From contig CAZOMR010000133.1 of assembly GCA_964580655.1 (NCBI GenBank), positions 1-9,092 on the forward strand: DNA of 9,092 bases, given 5' to 3'. Below, piece after piece: positions 1 through 6,999 of this stretch. The position numbers were made by a program, and so were the translations under genes. The DNA comes from CAZOMR01 sp964580655. Its GTDB lineage: Bacteria > RBG-13-61-14 > CAZOMR01. Numbering within the stretch: position 1 is the first letter of the stretch; each line of letters starts with the position of its first letter. The notes beneath the pieces are model-generated. The model did no database searches. It was not told the DNA's origin and saw only the letters and a program-made list of their open reading frames with translations.

Positions 1-55
1 GTTCATACCTCTGTTCGATGGCTGAAAATTTTGGGGAAAGTCCAGATTGAAATGA

Positions 56-84
56 TTGACACTCTGCCTCGATAGAGGTAAAAT
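56..84 (+). promoter_or_regulatory. sigma70-type promoter of the outer-membrane protein gene
   Basis: A perfect -35 box TTGACA (56-61) is followed by a 17-base spacer and a -10 box TAAAAT (79-84), which matches the consensus at five of six bases. Transcription should begin near base 91, giving a leader of about 30 bases before the ATG at 123. The spacer contains a small palindrome, CCTC-GATA-GAGG (67-78). In addition, AGAGGTA (74-80), which overlaps the -10 box, is an inverted copy of TACCTCT at 6-12. Either could be an operator, but the arms are short. Confidence 0.75.
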
Positions 85-122
85 TAGTAGAGTTGATGCG
101 GCAAAAAGGGGGTGGAGTGATG

Positions 123-776
123 ATGCGGATTGGAGGGATAGCGGTGGCGGTTTTATTTCTGGCCTTTCCACTCACGCTCTGGTCCCAGGTCTGGGAGGAT
201 AAGGATTCCGGGTTTGATATTTTTTACGGCAGTAGAAGCTTTCAGGAGATAGACCTGGGCATATCCCCCTGGTTCTCCCCTGCCAATGGACTGGCCGAGG
301 AGCTGGACTTTAGTTTTGACACTTTATCCAGGAAATCCGCAGATGCCCTGCACTGGATGAACTATTATGGTGCGAGTATTGATCTGAAAAACTTGAATTT
401 GAGTGAATATGAATTTTCCGAATATGGGACAAGGGACTTTTCCGCTTACTCCGCCAGCGTGATGATAGAGAGCAAGTTTTTTTATGAGCACGATTCAAGG
501 GTCAGGCCTTACATAGGGATCGGGGTTGGAGCAGGTTTCGGCGAGTTGAGCCTTTCGGAGGGCGAAGATGATGATGCTGATGACCTGTCTCATTCAAGAC
601 TGGATTTGTATCAGGCGGGGATAGAGGCCGGGGTGCACATTATGATCAATGATCGCCTTGGACTGGTAATAGCGGACAAGACATCCTATGAATTCGGCTT
701 GATAGCTCACGATTCTTTCCAGGTGCTTCAAACGACATTGACTGTCGGGTTTTCACGCTGGTCCGAAGGCCCTTGA
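123..776 (+). CDS. Predicted outer-membrane beta-barrel protein, function unknown
   Basis: This 217-residue protein begins with a typical Sec signal peptide: a positive MR, then a hydrophobic run through residue 20 and a likely cleavage near WS-Q (21-22). The mature part alternates polar and aromatic or hydrophobic residues as in transmembrane beta strands. It contains RPYIGIGVGAGFG (128-140), a segment typical of small outer-membrane barrels of the OmpA/OmpW kind, then an acidic loop (147-154, EGEDDDADD) and a late strand TTLTVGFSRW. I see no OmpA peptidoglycan-binding domain, so it is a barrel only. The ATG at 123 was chosen because GGAG (113-116) sits six bases upstream; ATG 120 is equally in frame but too close to the site, and a TTG at 93 lies almost on the transcription start. 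Family assignment is by fold pattern, not by a recognised named family. Confidence 0.7.
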   Translation: MRIGGIAVAVLFLAFPLTLWSQVWEDKDSGFDIFYGSRSFQEIDLGISPWFSPANGLAEELDFSFDTLSRKSADALHWMNYYGASIDLKNLNLSEYEFSEYGTRDFSAYSASVMIESKFFYEHDSRVRPYIGIGVGAGFGELSLSEGEDDDADDLSHSRLDLYQAGIEAGVHIMINDRLGLVIADKTSYEFGLIAHDSFQVLQTTLTVGFSRWSEGP

Positions 777-865
777 GGACTTGAGATGGTAGATTGAAAG
801 GCCGAGGGATTCAAAAAAGGAGTGCCTCGAGCCTGAGAGAGAGAGAGCTACGGGAAAAGGATTTG

Positions 866-1522
866 ATGATGGAAGAGCGGCAATATCTTATAGATGCGAT
901 TGAGAAGGGCGAGTCCTGGAGGATCTTCCGGATCATGGCCGAGCTTGTGGAGGGCATCGAGGAGCTTCAGAATGTTTATCCTGCGGTGACCATGTTCGGC
1001 TCGGCCAGGGTGAACCCGGGGGATGAGATTTACGAGAAGGCCGAGACCATTGCCCGCCGGTGTGCCCAATGCGGGTTCGCGGTCATCACCGGAGGAGGCG
1101 GCGGTGTGATGGAGGCGGCCAACAAGGGTGCGACAGAGGCTGGCGGAAAGTCAATAGGGCTGAACATCGAACTTCCCTTTGAGCAAAAGCCCAATTCTTA
1201 TGCCAATATCCGGATGAGCTTCAGATATTTCTTTGTGCGCAAGGTCATGTTCGTGAAATATGCGCAGGCCTATATCATCATGCCCGGAGGATTCGGAACA
1301 ATGGATGAACTATTTGAATCCATAACCCTGATCCAGACGCATAAGATCAAACCCTTCCCGGTATTCCTCGTGGAGAGCTCTTACTGGCAACCGCTGATTG
1401 ACTGGCTGAAAAATACAGTCCTGGCCCAAGCCCGGATTTCACCCGAAGACCTGGAAATTTTCCGGATAGTGGACGAGCCGGAAGAGCTGGTCAAGGAATT
1501 AAAACGGCTCGCTACGGTTTAG
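866..1522 (+). CDS. LOG-family (TIGR00730) nucleotide 5'-monophosphate phosphoribohydrolase
   Basis: Residue numbers are from the ATG at 866 (218 residues). The protein has the Rossmann-like LOG/lysine-decarboxylase-like fold, with FGSAR at 44-48, the glycine-rich GGGGGVMEAANKG at 76-88, an RK pair at 125-126 and the signature PGGFGTMDE at 140-148, which supplies the catalytic glutamate region. Characterised members cleave the N-glycosidic bond of AMP or N6-modified AMP (cytokinin nucleotides), giving the base and ribose 5-phosphate. Many bacterial members are wrongly called lysine decarboxylases. It acts in the cytosol. The start is supported by AAAAGG (855-860) five bases upstream. The frame stays open back to a TTG at 794, and AAAAGGAG at 814-821 plus a (GA)6G run at 835-847 lie in that stretch, so a longer N-terminus is not excluded. 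It lies 89 bases after the barrel-protein gene, probably on the same transcript. The substrate cannot be read from sequence. Confidence 0.88.
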   Translation: MMEERQYLIDAIEKGESWRIFRIMAELVEGIEELQNVYPAVTMFGSARVNPGDEIYEKAETIARRCAQCGFAVITGGGGGVMEAANKGATEAGGKSIGLNIELPFEQKPNSYANIRMSFRYFFVRKVMFVKYAQAYIIMPGGFGTMDELFESITLIQTHKIKPFPVFLVESSYWQPLIDWLKNTVLAQARISPEDLEIFRIVDEPEELVKELKRLATV

Positions 1523-1555
1523 CCCTATTATCGCTTTTTATCTTTCCCGCCTTTC

Positions 1556-1584
1556 TTGACCGCCAGCCTTTAAGATGATAGATT
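1556..1584 (+). promoter_or_regulatory. Extended -10 promoter upstream of serS
   Basis: TTGACC (1556-1561, five of six consensus bases) is separated by 17 bases from TAGATT (1579-1584). The -10 box is preceded by TGA (1576-1578), giving an extended -10 element. Initiation near 1591 leaves a leader of about 19 bases before the ATG at 1610. This also argues against a TTG start at 1583, because that codon overlaps the -10 box. The leader is too short for a T-box. Confidence 0.55.
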
Positions 1585-1609
1585 GTCGCCTGAAAAGCGG
1601 ACACCTGAA

Positions 1610-2893
1610 ATGCTGGATTTAAAATATATCCTGGAGAACATGGATGCGGTGGGTGATGCGCTTGCCACGCGGGGGGAGAGCTATGACCTTGAGGCCATAG
1701 CCGAACTGGATCTGAAAAGGAGAAATCTCCAGAGCAAGGCTGATGCACTCCGAAGCAGGCGGAACAGGGCATCAAAGGATATAGGAATTCTCATTCAGCA
1801 GGGGGATACCGGGGCCGCGGAAGAGCTCAAGGCCGAGATGAAGGCCATCCCGGACCAGATCAAGTCAATAGAGGCGGATATGGAAAAGGTGGCCAGCCAA
1901 ATCCGCGAGCGTATGTTGATCATTCCCAACGTCCCGCATTCTTCCGTTCCCCGAGGGCCTGATGAGAGTGCAAACCGTGTGGAACGCACCTGGGGCGTGC
2001 CGAGGGAATTTGAATTCGAGCCGAAAGACCATGTGGCTATCGGCGAGAACCTCGGTATCCTTGACTTTCAACGCGGGGCCAAGATAGCCCGAGCCCGCTT
2101 TACCCTGCTATCCGGCATGGGCGCAAGGCTTGAGCGCGCGCTGATGAATTTCATGCTGGAGCTTCATACCCGCGAGCACGGCTACACCGAGATTCTGCCG
2201 CCCTTCATGGCCAACCGCGAGTCCTTCATCGCATCCGGGAACCTGCCCAAGTTCGAGGATGAGCTCTTCAAGGTCAGCCCCTTTGATCAGTATCTGGTTC
2301 CGACAGCGGAGGTCCCGCTCACGAATATCTTTCGCGATGAGATTCTTTCCGAATCAGACCTGACGCTCAAGTTATGCGCGTATACTCCATGCTTCAGAAG
2401 CGAGGCAGGGTCCTACGGCAAGGATGTCCGGGGCCTGATCCGCCAGCACCAGTTCAACAAGGTGGAACTATACAAGTTCACGCACCCGGATAAATCCCTT
2501 GAAGAGCTTGAAGCCCTGACCCGGGATGCAGAGCGCGTGCTTCAGATTCTCGAGATTCCATACAGGGTGGTCTCGCTTTGCACCGGTGATCTCGGATTCA
2601 GCGCGGCCAAGACCTATGACCTCGAGGTCTGGCTCCCTGCACAGAACACATACCGCGAGATTTCCTCGTGCTCAAACTGCACCGAATTTCAGGCACGGCG
2701 CGCCAACATTCGGTTCCGGCCCGATGACAAGAAAAAGGGAACAGAATTTGTCCATACACTCAATGGATCGGGACTGGCCATTGGCAGGACCCTCATTGCC
2801 ATACTTGAGAACTATCAGCAAGAGGATGGCTCTGTCGAGGTTCCAGCCGCAATTCGGGATTACATGGGTAAAGATGTTATTTGCGCCTCTTGA
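1610..2893 (+). CDS. serS: Seryl-tRNA synthetase
   Basis: The enzyme charges tRNA-Ser (and tRNA-Sec) with serine using ATP in the cytosol. The 427 residues match the usual bacterial length of about 425. The N-terminus [10 protein letters not shown] begins the tRNA-binding domain, and residues about 30-100 form its long antiparallel coiled-coil arm rich in K, R, E and A. The class II catalytic core follows: the serine-binding TAE loop at 232-234 ([10 protein letters not shown]), motif 2 around [20 protein letters not shown] (261-280), and motif 3 at 384-402 with [18 protein letters not shown]. All key residues appear intact, so this is a working housekeeping copy. The ATG at 1610 fits the family's conserved MLD start, although its ribosome binding site is weak (AAGCGGA, 1594-1600). 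The stop codon lies inside the ribosome binding site of the next gene, indicating co-transcription and probably translational coupling. Confidence 0.97.
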   Translation: MLDLKYILENMDAVGDALATRGESYDLEAIAELDLKRRNLQSKADALRSRRNRASKDIGILIQQGDTGAAEELKAEMKAIPDQIKSIEADMEKVASQIRERMLIIPNVPHSSVPRGPDESANRVERTWGVPREFEFEPKDHVAIGENLGILDFQRGAKIARARFTLLSGMGARLERALMNFMLELHTREHGYTEILPPFMANRESFIASGNLPKFEDELFKVSPFDQYLVPTAEVPLTNIFRDEILSESDLTLKLCAYTPCFRSEAGSYGKDVRGLIRQHQFNKVELYKFTHPDKSLEELEALTRDAERVLQILEIPYRVVSLCTGDLGFSAAKTYDLEVWLPAQNTYREISSCSNCTEFQARRANIRFRPDDKKKGTEFVHTLNGSGLAIGRTLIAILENYQQEDGSVEVPAAIRDYMGKDVICAS

Positions 2894-2905
2894 GGATATT
2901 CAACC

Positions 2906-3850
2906 ATGGTTGATATTTCCGGATTGATTGAATCGCGCAAGGATAAAACCTTTATAGAGATTCCCGCGGGCAAGGGGAACATCGCGGTTATCTCTGTGCG
3001 CGGCAAAGGCCTTGCGGAGGCCTGGGAGAATTCACTCCTCGCACTCTATCATTACGGCGCAGAGATCCGCACGGAATACGACAGCAAGAATTCCTCCGGC
3101 AACTACATTGACCCCCCGAGCCGCGACTGCACAATGCGCATGATCGTGGATGAGCCACTCTCCGATCCGATGTTGCACCGGTGCTTTCCGGGGAGTCTTG
3201 ATGATCTTGAGGAATATCGCCAGGAGGTGTTATTTGGCATCAAGGATCACTGGATCCGGAATCCCGATGACCCGGATGACAAAAGATGGGAATACACCTA
3301 CCACGAGCGGCTCTTCAAGTATTCAGTCCCTGGAAGAAAGGACACTGTGGATCAGATCGAGGCCGTAGTGGAGGGGCTCTCTCGCTCGCCCATAAGCCGG
3401 CGCTGGCAGGCGGTCACCTGGAAGGCATGGCAGGACGAGGGAATTGCTGACCCGCCTTGCCTCCAGAGCCTGTGGTTCCGGATCATGCCGGATGAGAATG
3501 ATATATGGTGGCTGAATATGAACATGCGATTCAGGAGTCGCGATGCCTATGATGCGGCTTTCATGAATGACTTCGCATTCATCTCCCTGATGGAGAATAT
3601 GGCAAAAAGAATCTCAAATAAGGCTGGAAAAAAGGTTAGGCTCGGAAGATTTGTTGATGAATCAGATTCATATCATATTTATGGTTCCAGGATTAAAGAT
3701 TTTGAGGAAAGATTTTTAAAGCAGGTGATGAGCCGATCCTTTGAAGACCGAACATGGACACTCCAGTTTGCCGAGCCTTTCTTTTCTGATGCCCGGCCAA
3801 AGATAAAGGAGAAAATCGAGGATTACGACAAGAATTCTCGGAGACAATAG
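2906..3850 (+). CDS. Divergent thymidylate synthase family protein (ThyA-like)
   Basis: This 314-residue protein lacks close resemblance to standard ThyA in its N-terminal half, but its C-terminal half carries the thymidylate synthase active site in order. By eye against E. coli ThyA I align an arginine pair R165-R166, the nucleophile C185 in DPPC (Cys146), R210-S211-x-D213 (Arg166, Ser167, Asp169), N221 (Asn177, the pyrimidine-selecting residue) and H257-x-Y259 (His207, Tyr209). YTYHERL (131-137) may replace the family's VYGKQWR segment. Family members methylate or hydroxymethylate dUMP or dCMP with methylene-tetrahydrofolate; Asn at the 177 position favours a uracil nucleotide. The divergence recalls the methanogen-type branch. 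The ATG at 2906 follows TGAGGA (2891-2896) by nine bases, and that site contains the serS stop, so the two are coupled. Whether it makes dTMP, makes a modified nucleotide, or has another role is open. Confidence 0.72.
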   Translation: MVDISGLIESRKDKTFIEIPAGKGNIAVISVRGKGLAEAWENSLLALYHYGAEIRTEYDSKNSSGNYIDPPSRDCTMRMIVDEPLSDPMLHRCFPGSLDDLEEYRQEVLFGIKDHWIRNPDDPDDKRWEYTYHERLFKYSVPGRKDTVDQIEAVVEGLSRSPISRRWQAVTWKAWQDEGIADPPCLQSLWFRIMPDENDIWWLNMNMRFRSRDAYDAAFMNDFAFISLMENMAKRISNKAGKKVRLGRFVDESDSYHIYGSRIKDFEERFLKQVMSRSFEDRTWTLQFAEPFFSDARPKIKEKIEDYDKNSRRQ

Positions 3851-3851
3851 A

Positions 3852-3872
3852 TCCATTTTGCCTTAATGGAGG
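3852..3872 (+). promoter_or_regulatory. Hairpin overlapping the ribosome binding site of the dehydrogenase gene
   Basis: TCCATT (3852-3857) is the exact reverse complement of AATGGA (3865-3870), with a seven-base loop between them. The right arm covers the first three bases of the GGAGG Shine-Dalgarno (3868-3872), which lies nine bases before the ATG at 3882. Folding would partly hide this site and could weaken translation of the downstream gene. A six-base AT-rich stem is only marginally stable, so a regulatory role is inference. Confidence 0.3.
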
Positions 3873-3881
3873 AAAAGGAAC

Positions 3882-5675
3882 ATGGCCAATAATTTCATGA
3901 TAAACGAGCGAGATGTCAGGTTCGTGCTGTTTGAGCACATGAAGATAGAAGAGCTCTGCAAGCATGAACCATTTACCGAATTCAGCAAAGAGGAATTCGA
4001 CATGATACTCAACGAGGCGATCAAGTTCACAAAAAACGAGCTTGCGCCGATCCATGAGATTTCGGACAGGGAGGGGGCCAAATTCGATAAAGGCAGGGTC
4101 AGCCTTCCTTCTGCGTTTCATTCTGCTTATCAGAAGTTTTCCGAAGGCGGCTGGATAGCTGTCTCGCGCAACCCGGAGTATGGCGGAGGTGGCATGCCTA
4201 CGGTTATCCGGATGATGGCTCTGGAACTTTTTGAAGGAGGATGCGTGGCATTCATGATCTACCCGGGTCTTACTCACGGGGTGGGCCATCTTGTGGAGAG
4301 CTTCGGAGATGATGAGATGAAGGCCCTCTATACTGAGAGGCTTTACACCGGGGTCTGGTCCGGGACCATGGCTCTGACCGAGCCGCAGGCTGGCTCTCAC
4401 CTCGGAGACATCAAGACGCAGGCCGTGCCTGTGGATGGAAAGGTCTACAAGGTCCAGGGCACCAAGGCCTTCATCTCGGCCGGCGAGCATGACCTGACGC
4501 CGAACATCATCCACATGGTGCTTGCCCGGATCAAGGGTGCGCCAGAGGGGGTGCGTGGGATAAGCATGTTCCTGGTGCCTAAGATCCGGGTCAATCCCGA
4601 CGGAAGCCTGGGCGAGGCCAATGATGTCCAGTGCATTGCGGTGGAGAACAAGATGGGCCTTCACGGGTCCGCAACATGCCAGCTAGCTTTCGGCGAAAAC
4701 AACGAGTGCCTGGGCTGGCTCGTGGGCGAGCCTAACCGTGGCTTGATCTACATGTTCCAGTTGATGAACGAGGCTCGGATCTCCGTGGGTATGCAGGCCC
4801 TGGGCCAGGCCTCATGCGCATACGAGCAGGCCCTGGCCTATACCAAAGAAAGAATCCAGGGCGCGGATGTCATGGATAGGAAGGGTCCGAGCGTGCCCAT
4901 CATCCGCCACCCTGATGTCCGGCGCATGCTCTTGACCATGAAGAGCACAGTGGAAGGGCTCAGGGCCTTGCTCTATCTATCCGGCTTGTATTACGACCTT
5001 GCAAGAATTCACCCGGATGAACAGGAGCGCGAGCGCTATTCAAACCTCCTGGAAATACTCACCCCTATCTGCAAGTCCTACGCATCGGACCGGGGCTACG
5101 ATGTCCTTGGTCTGGCTTTCCTCTGTCTCGGAGGATACGGCTATACCCGTGATTATCCCATGGAACAGTTCCTCCGAGACGCCAAGGTCACAAGCATCTA
5201 CGAGGGAACAAACGGAATCCAGGCCCTGGACCTGCTGGGCCGAAAGGTCTTTATGAAGGAAGGGGCCGCATTCAAGGCCCTCATAGATGAGATGGAAAAA
5301 TTTATCTCTGCCGAGAAAGACACGAAAGACCTGGCCCCAGAGATAGCGCTCTTAAAGGAAGCCAGACAAGTGCTGAAAGAGATCACGGACTTTCTCAGGC
5401 CTCTGCGCGCCGAAGACCCGGCTTATTTTAACCTGGTCGCCTGCCCTTACCTGGACTGCCTCGGAGATATGGTCGTCGCATGGCTGATGCTGGAACAAGC
5501 ATCAATAGCGCTCCATGCCATTAAGACCAATCCCCCGGATCAGAACTTCTACCAGACAAAGCTCCAGACCGCAAAGTTCTTTGCCCGAAAAAATCTCCCG
5601 ATCGCTATCACGCGCCTCCAGACCATCCGTACACCTGATCGGACCCCCCTGGAGATGAATGAAGCGGAATTCTAG
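3882..5675 (+). CDS. Acyl-CoA dehydrogenase, large (about 600-residue) type with C-terminal extension
   Basis: This is an FAD flavoenzyme that introduces the alpha-beta double bond into an acyl-CoA and passes electrons to ETF, the first step of beta-oxidation or of amino-acid-derived acyl-CoA breakdown. The 597 residues match the larger subfamily with an acyl-CoA dehydrogenase C-terminal extension (PF12806-like), rather than the roughly 380-residue short and medium chain enzymes. Visible elements are an N-terminal helical domain (about 40-155), the flavin/substrate signature TMALTEPQAGSHLGD (162-176), TKAFISAGEHD (194-204), KMGLHGSATCQLAF (257-270), and the FAD-contact block GGYGYTRDYPMEQFLRDAK (417-435). 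It ends in IYEGTNGIQ (439-447), where E441 is the expected catalytic base. Residues about 460-597 form the extra helical tail. A strong GGAGG (3868-3872) fixes the start. It lies 31 bases after the ThyA-like gene, likely the last gene of that transcript. Chain-length preference cannot be judged. No clear terminator follows. Confidence 0.93.
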   Translation: MANNFMINERDVRFVLFEHMKIEELCKHEPFTEFSKEEFDMILNEAIKFTKNELAPIHEISDREGAKFDKGRVSLPSAFHSAYQKFSEGGWIAVSRNPEYGGGGMPTVIRMMALELFEGGCVAFMIYPGLTHGVGHLVESFGDDEMKALYTERLYTGVWSGTMALTEPQAGSHLGDIKTQAVPVDGKVYKVQGTKAFISAGEHDLTPNIIHMVLARIKGAPEGVRGISMFLVPKIRVNPDGSLGEANDVQCIAVENKMGLHGSATCQLAFGENNECLGWLVGEPNRGLIYMFQLMNEARISVGMQALGQASCAYEQALAYTKERIQGADVMDRKGPSVPIIRHPDVRRMLLTMKSTVEGLRALLYLSGLYYDLARIHPDEQERERYSNLLEILTPICKSYASDRGYDVLGLAFLCLGGYGYTRDYPMEQFLRDAKVTSIYEGTNGIQALDLLGRKVFMKEGAAFKALIDEMEKFISAEKDTKDLAPEIALLKEARQVLKEITDFLRPLRAEDPAYFNLVACPYLDCLGDMVVAWLMLEQASIALHAIKTNPPDQNFYQTKLQTAKFFARKNLPIAITRLQTIRTPDRTPLEMNEAEF

Positions 5676-5832
5676 CCGCCTTATCACAAACTGAGAATTT
5701 TAACTAAATAAAAAAATCTATGCCGTGTTTTTCTCGTTCTATCTGCTTGAAACTATTTAATTTTGCACCCATGAATAGCAATTCTTCTGTGCCCTTAAAT
5801 TAAAAAATAATTAAGCCAGGTTAATTTTTTAC

Positions 5833-5861
5833 TTGACAAACCTGTAATCGTGTGCTATCCT
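5833..5861 (+). promoter_or_regulatory. Strong extended -10 promoter of the cold-shock gene
   Basis: TTGACA (5833-5838, perfect) is followed by a 17-base spacer and TATCCT (5856-5861), with TGC directly before it (5853-5855) forming an extended -10 element. The 36 bases upstream (5797-5832) are very AT-rich with A and T runs, as in an UP element. They also contain inverted arms AATTAA (5809-5814) and TTAATT (5821-5826). Transcription should start near 5868, leaving a leader of roughly 56 bases before the ATG at 5924. Confidence 0.8.
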
Positions 5862-5875
5862 TAACTCAGGTTTAA

Positions 5876-5890
5876 TGATTTGCTAAATCA
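5876..5890 (+). promoter_or_regulatory. Leader hairpin of the cold-shock gene
   Basis: TGATTT (5876-5881) and AAATCA (5885-5890) form a perfect six-base inverted repeat with a three-base GCT loop, close to the 5' end of the predicted mRNA. Flanking TTAA copies (5872-5875 and 5894-5897) could extend the stem across a bulge. Cold-shock mRNAs often carry structured leaders that control stability or temperature response, but this one is much shorter than the E. coli cspA leader. A role is inference. Confidence 0.35.
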
Positions 5891-5923
5891 GCCTTAATGT
5901 TCGGGGGAAAGGAGTATAGAGAA

Positions 5924-6124
5924 ATGCAGAAGGGGCAGGTAAAATGGTTTAATGACAGTAAGGGCTTTGGATTTATTGAGCAGGGCACAGGAGAGGACAT
6001 CTTTGTCCATTTTTCCACGATTGAGGGTGAAGGCTATAAGTCCCTGATTGACGGACAGGAGGTTGAGTTCGACTTCATTGACACGCCCAAAGGGCTACAG
6101 ACCACAAAGGTCATCAAGCTCTGA
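5924..6124 (+). CDS. Cold-shock domain protein (CspA family)
   Basis: This 66-residue protein is a single OB-fold cold-shock domain that binds single-stranded RNA and DNA and melts secondary structure, acting as an RNA chaperone in the cytosol. It has GQVKWFN at 4-10, the RNP1 motif KGFGFI (13-18) and the RNP2 motif DIFVHFS (25-31) with the nucleic-acid-binding aromatic residues, and ends at the usual point, after [20 protein letters not shown]. The ATG at 5924 was chosen because it gives the canonical family N-terminus and AAAGGAG (5908-5914) lies nine bases upstream. An in-frame ATG at 5897 would add nine unrelated residues and lacks a comparable site. The gene is a single-gene transcript with its own strong promoter and terminator. 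The A-G substitutions typical of plant or Y-box fusions are absent. Which csp paralogue it represents cannot be assigned. Confidence 0.95.
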   Translation: MQKGQVKWFNDSKGFGFIEQGTGEDIFVHFSTIEGEGYKSLIDGQEVEFDFIDTPKGLQTTKVIKL

Positions 6125-6146
6125 AGCATCAATTCCTTTTATCAGG

Positions 6147-6182
6147 CCCCGCTTACCCAGGGGGAGAGCGGGGTTATTTTTT
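6147..6182 (+). terminator. Intrinsic terminator of the cold-shock gene
   Basis: CCCCGCT (6147-6153) pairs perfectly with AGCGGGG (6167-6173). The 13-base loop can itself close further through CCC (6156-6158) and GGG. The stem is followed by TTATTTTTT (6174-6182). It begins 22 bases after the stop codon. Read from the other strand, the stem is not followed by a T run, so it does not obviously end the converging gene at 6229. Confidence 0.9.
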
Positions 6183-6228
6183 GCCCAACAGCTTTCCACT
6201 GCTTAAGCGATTTGAATTAGCCGATCTA

Positions 6229-6828
6229 TCAGAAGCTCTGGCTGGCTGGAGTCTCCAGGGTGGCCTCGAGGAACTCCTCTGCCCTAATCGGTAAAATCTC
6301 AATCGGAGGCGCTGGAATCAATTTTTTAATATCTTTTCTTTTATTGCAAAGGATAGAAAGAATTTCTTGCCGGTAGATGCGACCCTCCTTGGTATAAAGC
6401 CATTTATGATCCACCAGGCATTGCAGTTGCCCGGTCTCGGTATGCGCATCCACGCAGTCCGTCTGCACCTGTTTATCTACTTCCATGGCGATCTGAAACA
6501 TCAACGAGGAGAAATACCTTCGGTTGACAATCCGCACAGGCTCGATTCCCATGAAGATTGGTGGAAAACCATACTTCACAAGCAACTCTACTTCCATCTT
6601 ATAATACTGCTCAGGGGTCATCCCGGAGATGTCGCTCGGCCATTCCGGCTTATCCTTCAGGCCCATTATCTCACAAAGAAAATCCACGAATTCATTCTGT
6701 CTGATCTGTTCCAGGGAAAGCACCGGCTTCATTTCGACCCTATTGCACAGGTCCTGGCATAGGAGGATACCAGAAAACACGAGCGGAATCCCTGTCCCAA
6801 TCAAGAATATATAAAACCCCTTCGTCAT
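6229..6828 (-). CDS. Uncharacterised protein with N-terminal signal or membrane anchor
   Basis: I do not recognise this 199-residue protein. It starts with MTK followed by a hydrophobic helix (residues about 5-24), either an uncleaved inner-membrane anchor or a signal peptide. The sequence near C24 (GILLC) does not fit a normal lipobox. The rest is soluble in character, with mixed helices (35-60, 70-88, 104-122), a proline-rich stretch near the end (PAPPIEILPIR, 172-182) and six cysteines (24, 28, 51, 125, 137, 161) that could form disulfides in the periplasm. No catalytic motif is evident. The gene is convincing because a near-ideal Shine-Dalgarno AAGGAGG (6836-6842, complement) lies seven bases before the ATG. 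It converges with the cold-shock gene, and no distinct terminator of its own is seen. An antisense frame of 131 codons at 6367-6762 is a shadow. Confidence 0.72.
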   Translation of the reverse strand: MTKGFYIFLIGTGIPLVFSGILLCQDLCNRVEMKPVLSLEQIRQNEFVDFLCEIMGLKDKPEWPSDISGMTPEQYYKMEVELLVKYGFPPIFMGIEPVRIVNRRYFSSLMFQIAMEVDKQVQTDCVDAHTETGQLQCLVDHKWLYTKEGRIYRQEILSILCNKRKDIKKLIPAPPIEILPIRAEEFLEATLETPASQSF

Positions 6829-6948
6829 TCCTTGTCCTCCTTAGATTTATACTCTCTAGTTGAAGCAAGAAGCAAGCCAGAAACCGGTCTCTGCAATTCC
6901 CTACAGCTCATTCCCAGTTAATTCAGGGGGAACCATACTTAATTTCGG

Positions 6949-6972
6949 AAAAGCGAGGCTAAAAAAGCGAGG
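6949..6972. repeat. Direct repeat of AAAAGCGAGG
   Basis: The 10-base sequence AAAAGCGAGG occurs at 6949-6958 and again at 6963-6972, a 14-base period. It lies about 120 bases upstream of the start of the - strand gene at 6828. Tandem copies at a short period can be binding sites for a regulator, but two copies could also be chance or duplication. Confidence 0.5.
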
Positions 6973-6999
6973 AAGCTTAATATTATTATTTCTAAGATA

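Noticed and set aside
93..122. TTG start at 93 for the barrel protein
   Set aside because: It falls about two bases after the predicted transcription start, and would put a basic tail before the signal peptide. ATG 123 has a proper ribosome binding site.
1583..1609. TTG start at 1583 for serS
   Set aside because: It overlaps the probable -10 box, and the family begins with MLDLK, which matches ATG 1610.
2526..2927. A 133-codon + strand frame overlapping the end of serS
   Set aside because: It is out of frame with motif 3 of seryl-tRNA synthetase and rich in S, R and P, as expected of a shadow frame.
3693..4664. A 323-codon open frame on the - strand opposite the acyl-CoA dehydrogenase gene
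   Set aside because: It lies antisense to a clear, conserved gene, has a histidine-rich, low-meaning composition and no family motif. It is a codon-bias shadow.
5676..5796. Terminator after the acyl-CoA dehydrogenase gene
   Set aside because: A and T runs are present, but I found no GC-containing stem before a T run; nothing else is recognisable in this stretch.
6847..6876. Promoter for the - strand gene at 6828 (TTGCTT, 18-base spacer, TATAAA)
   Set aside because: Transcription would start inside the ribosome binding site, leaving no leader, so it is unlikely to be the real promoter.
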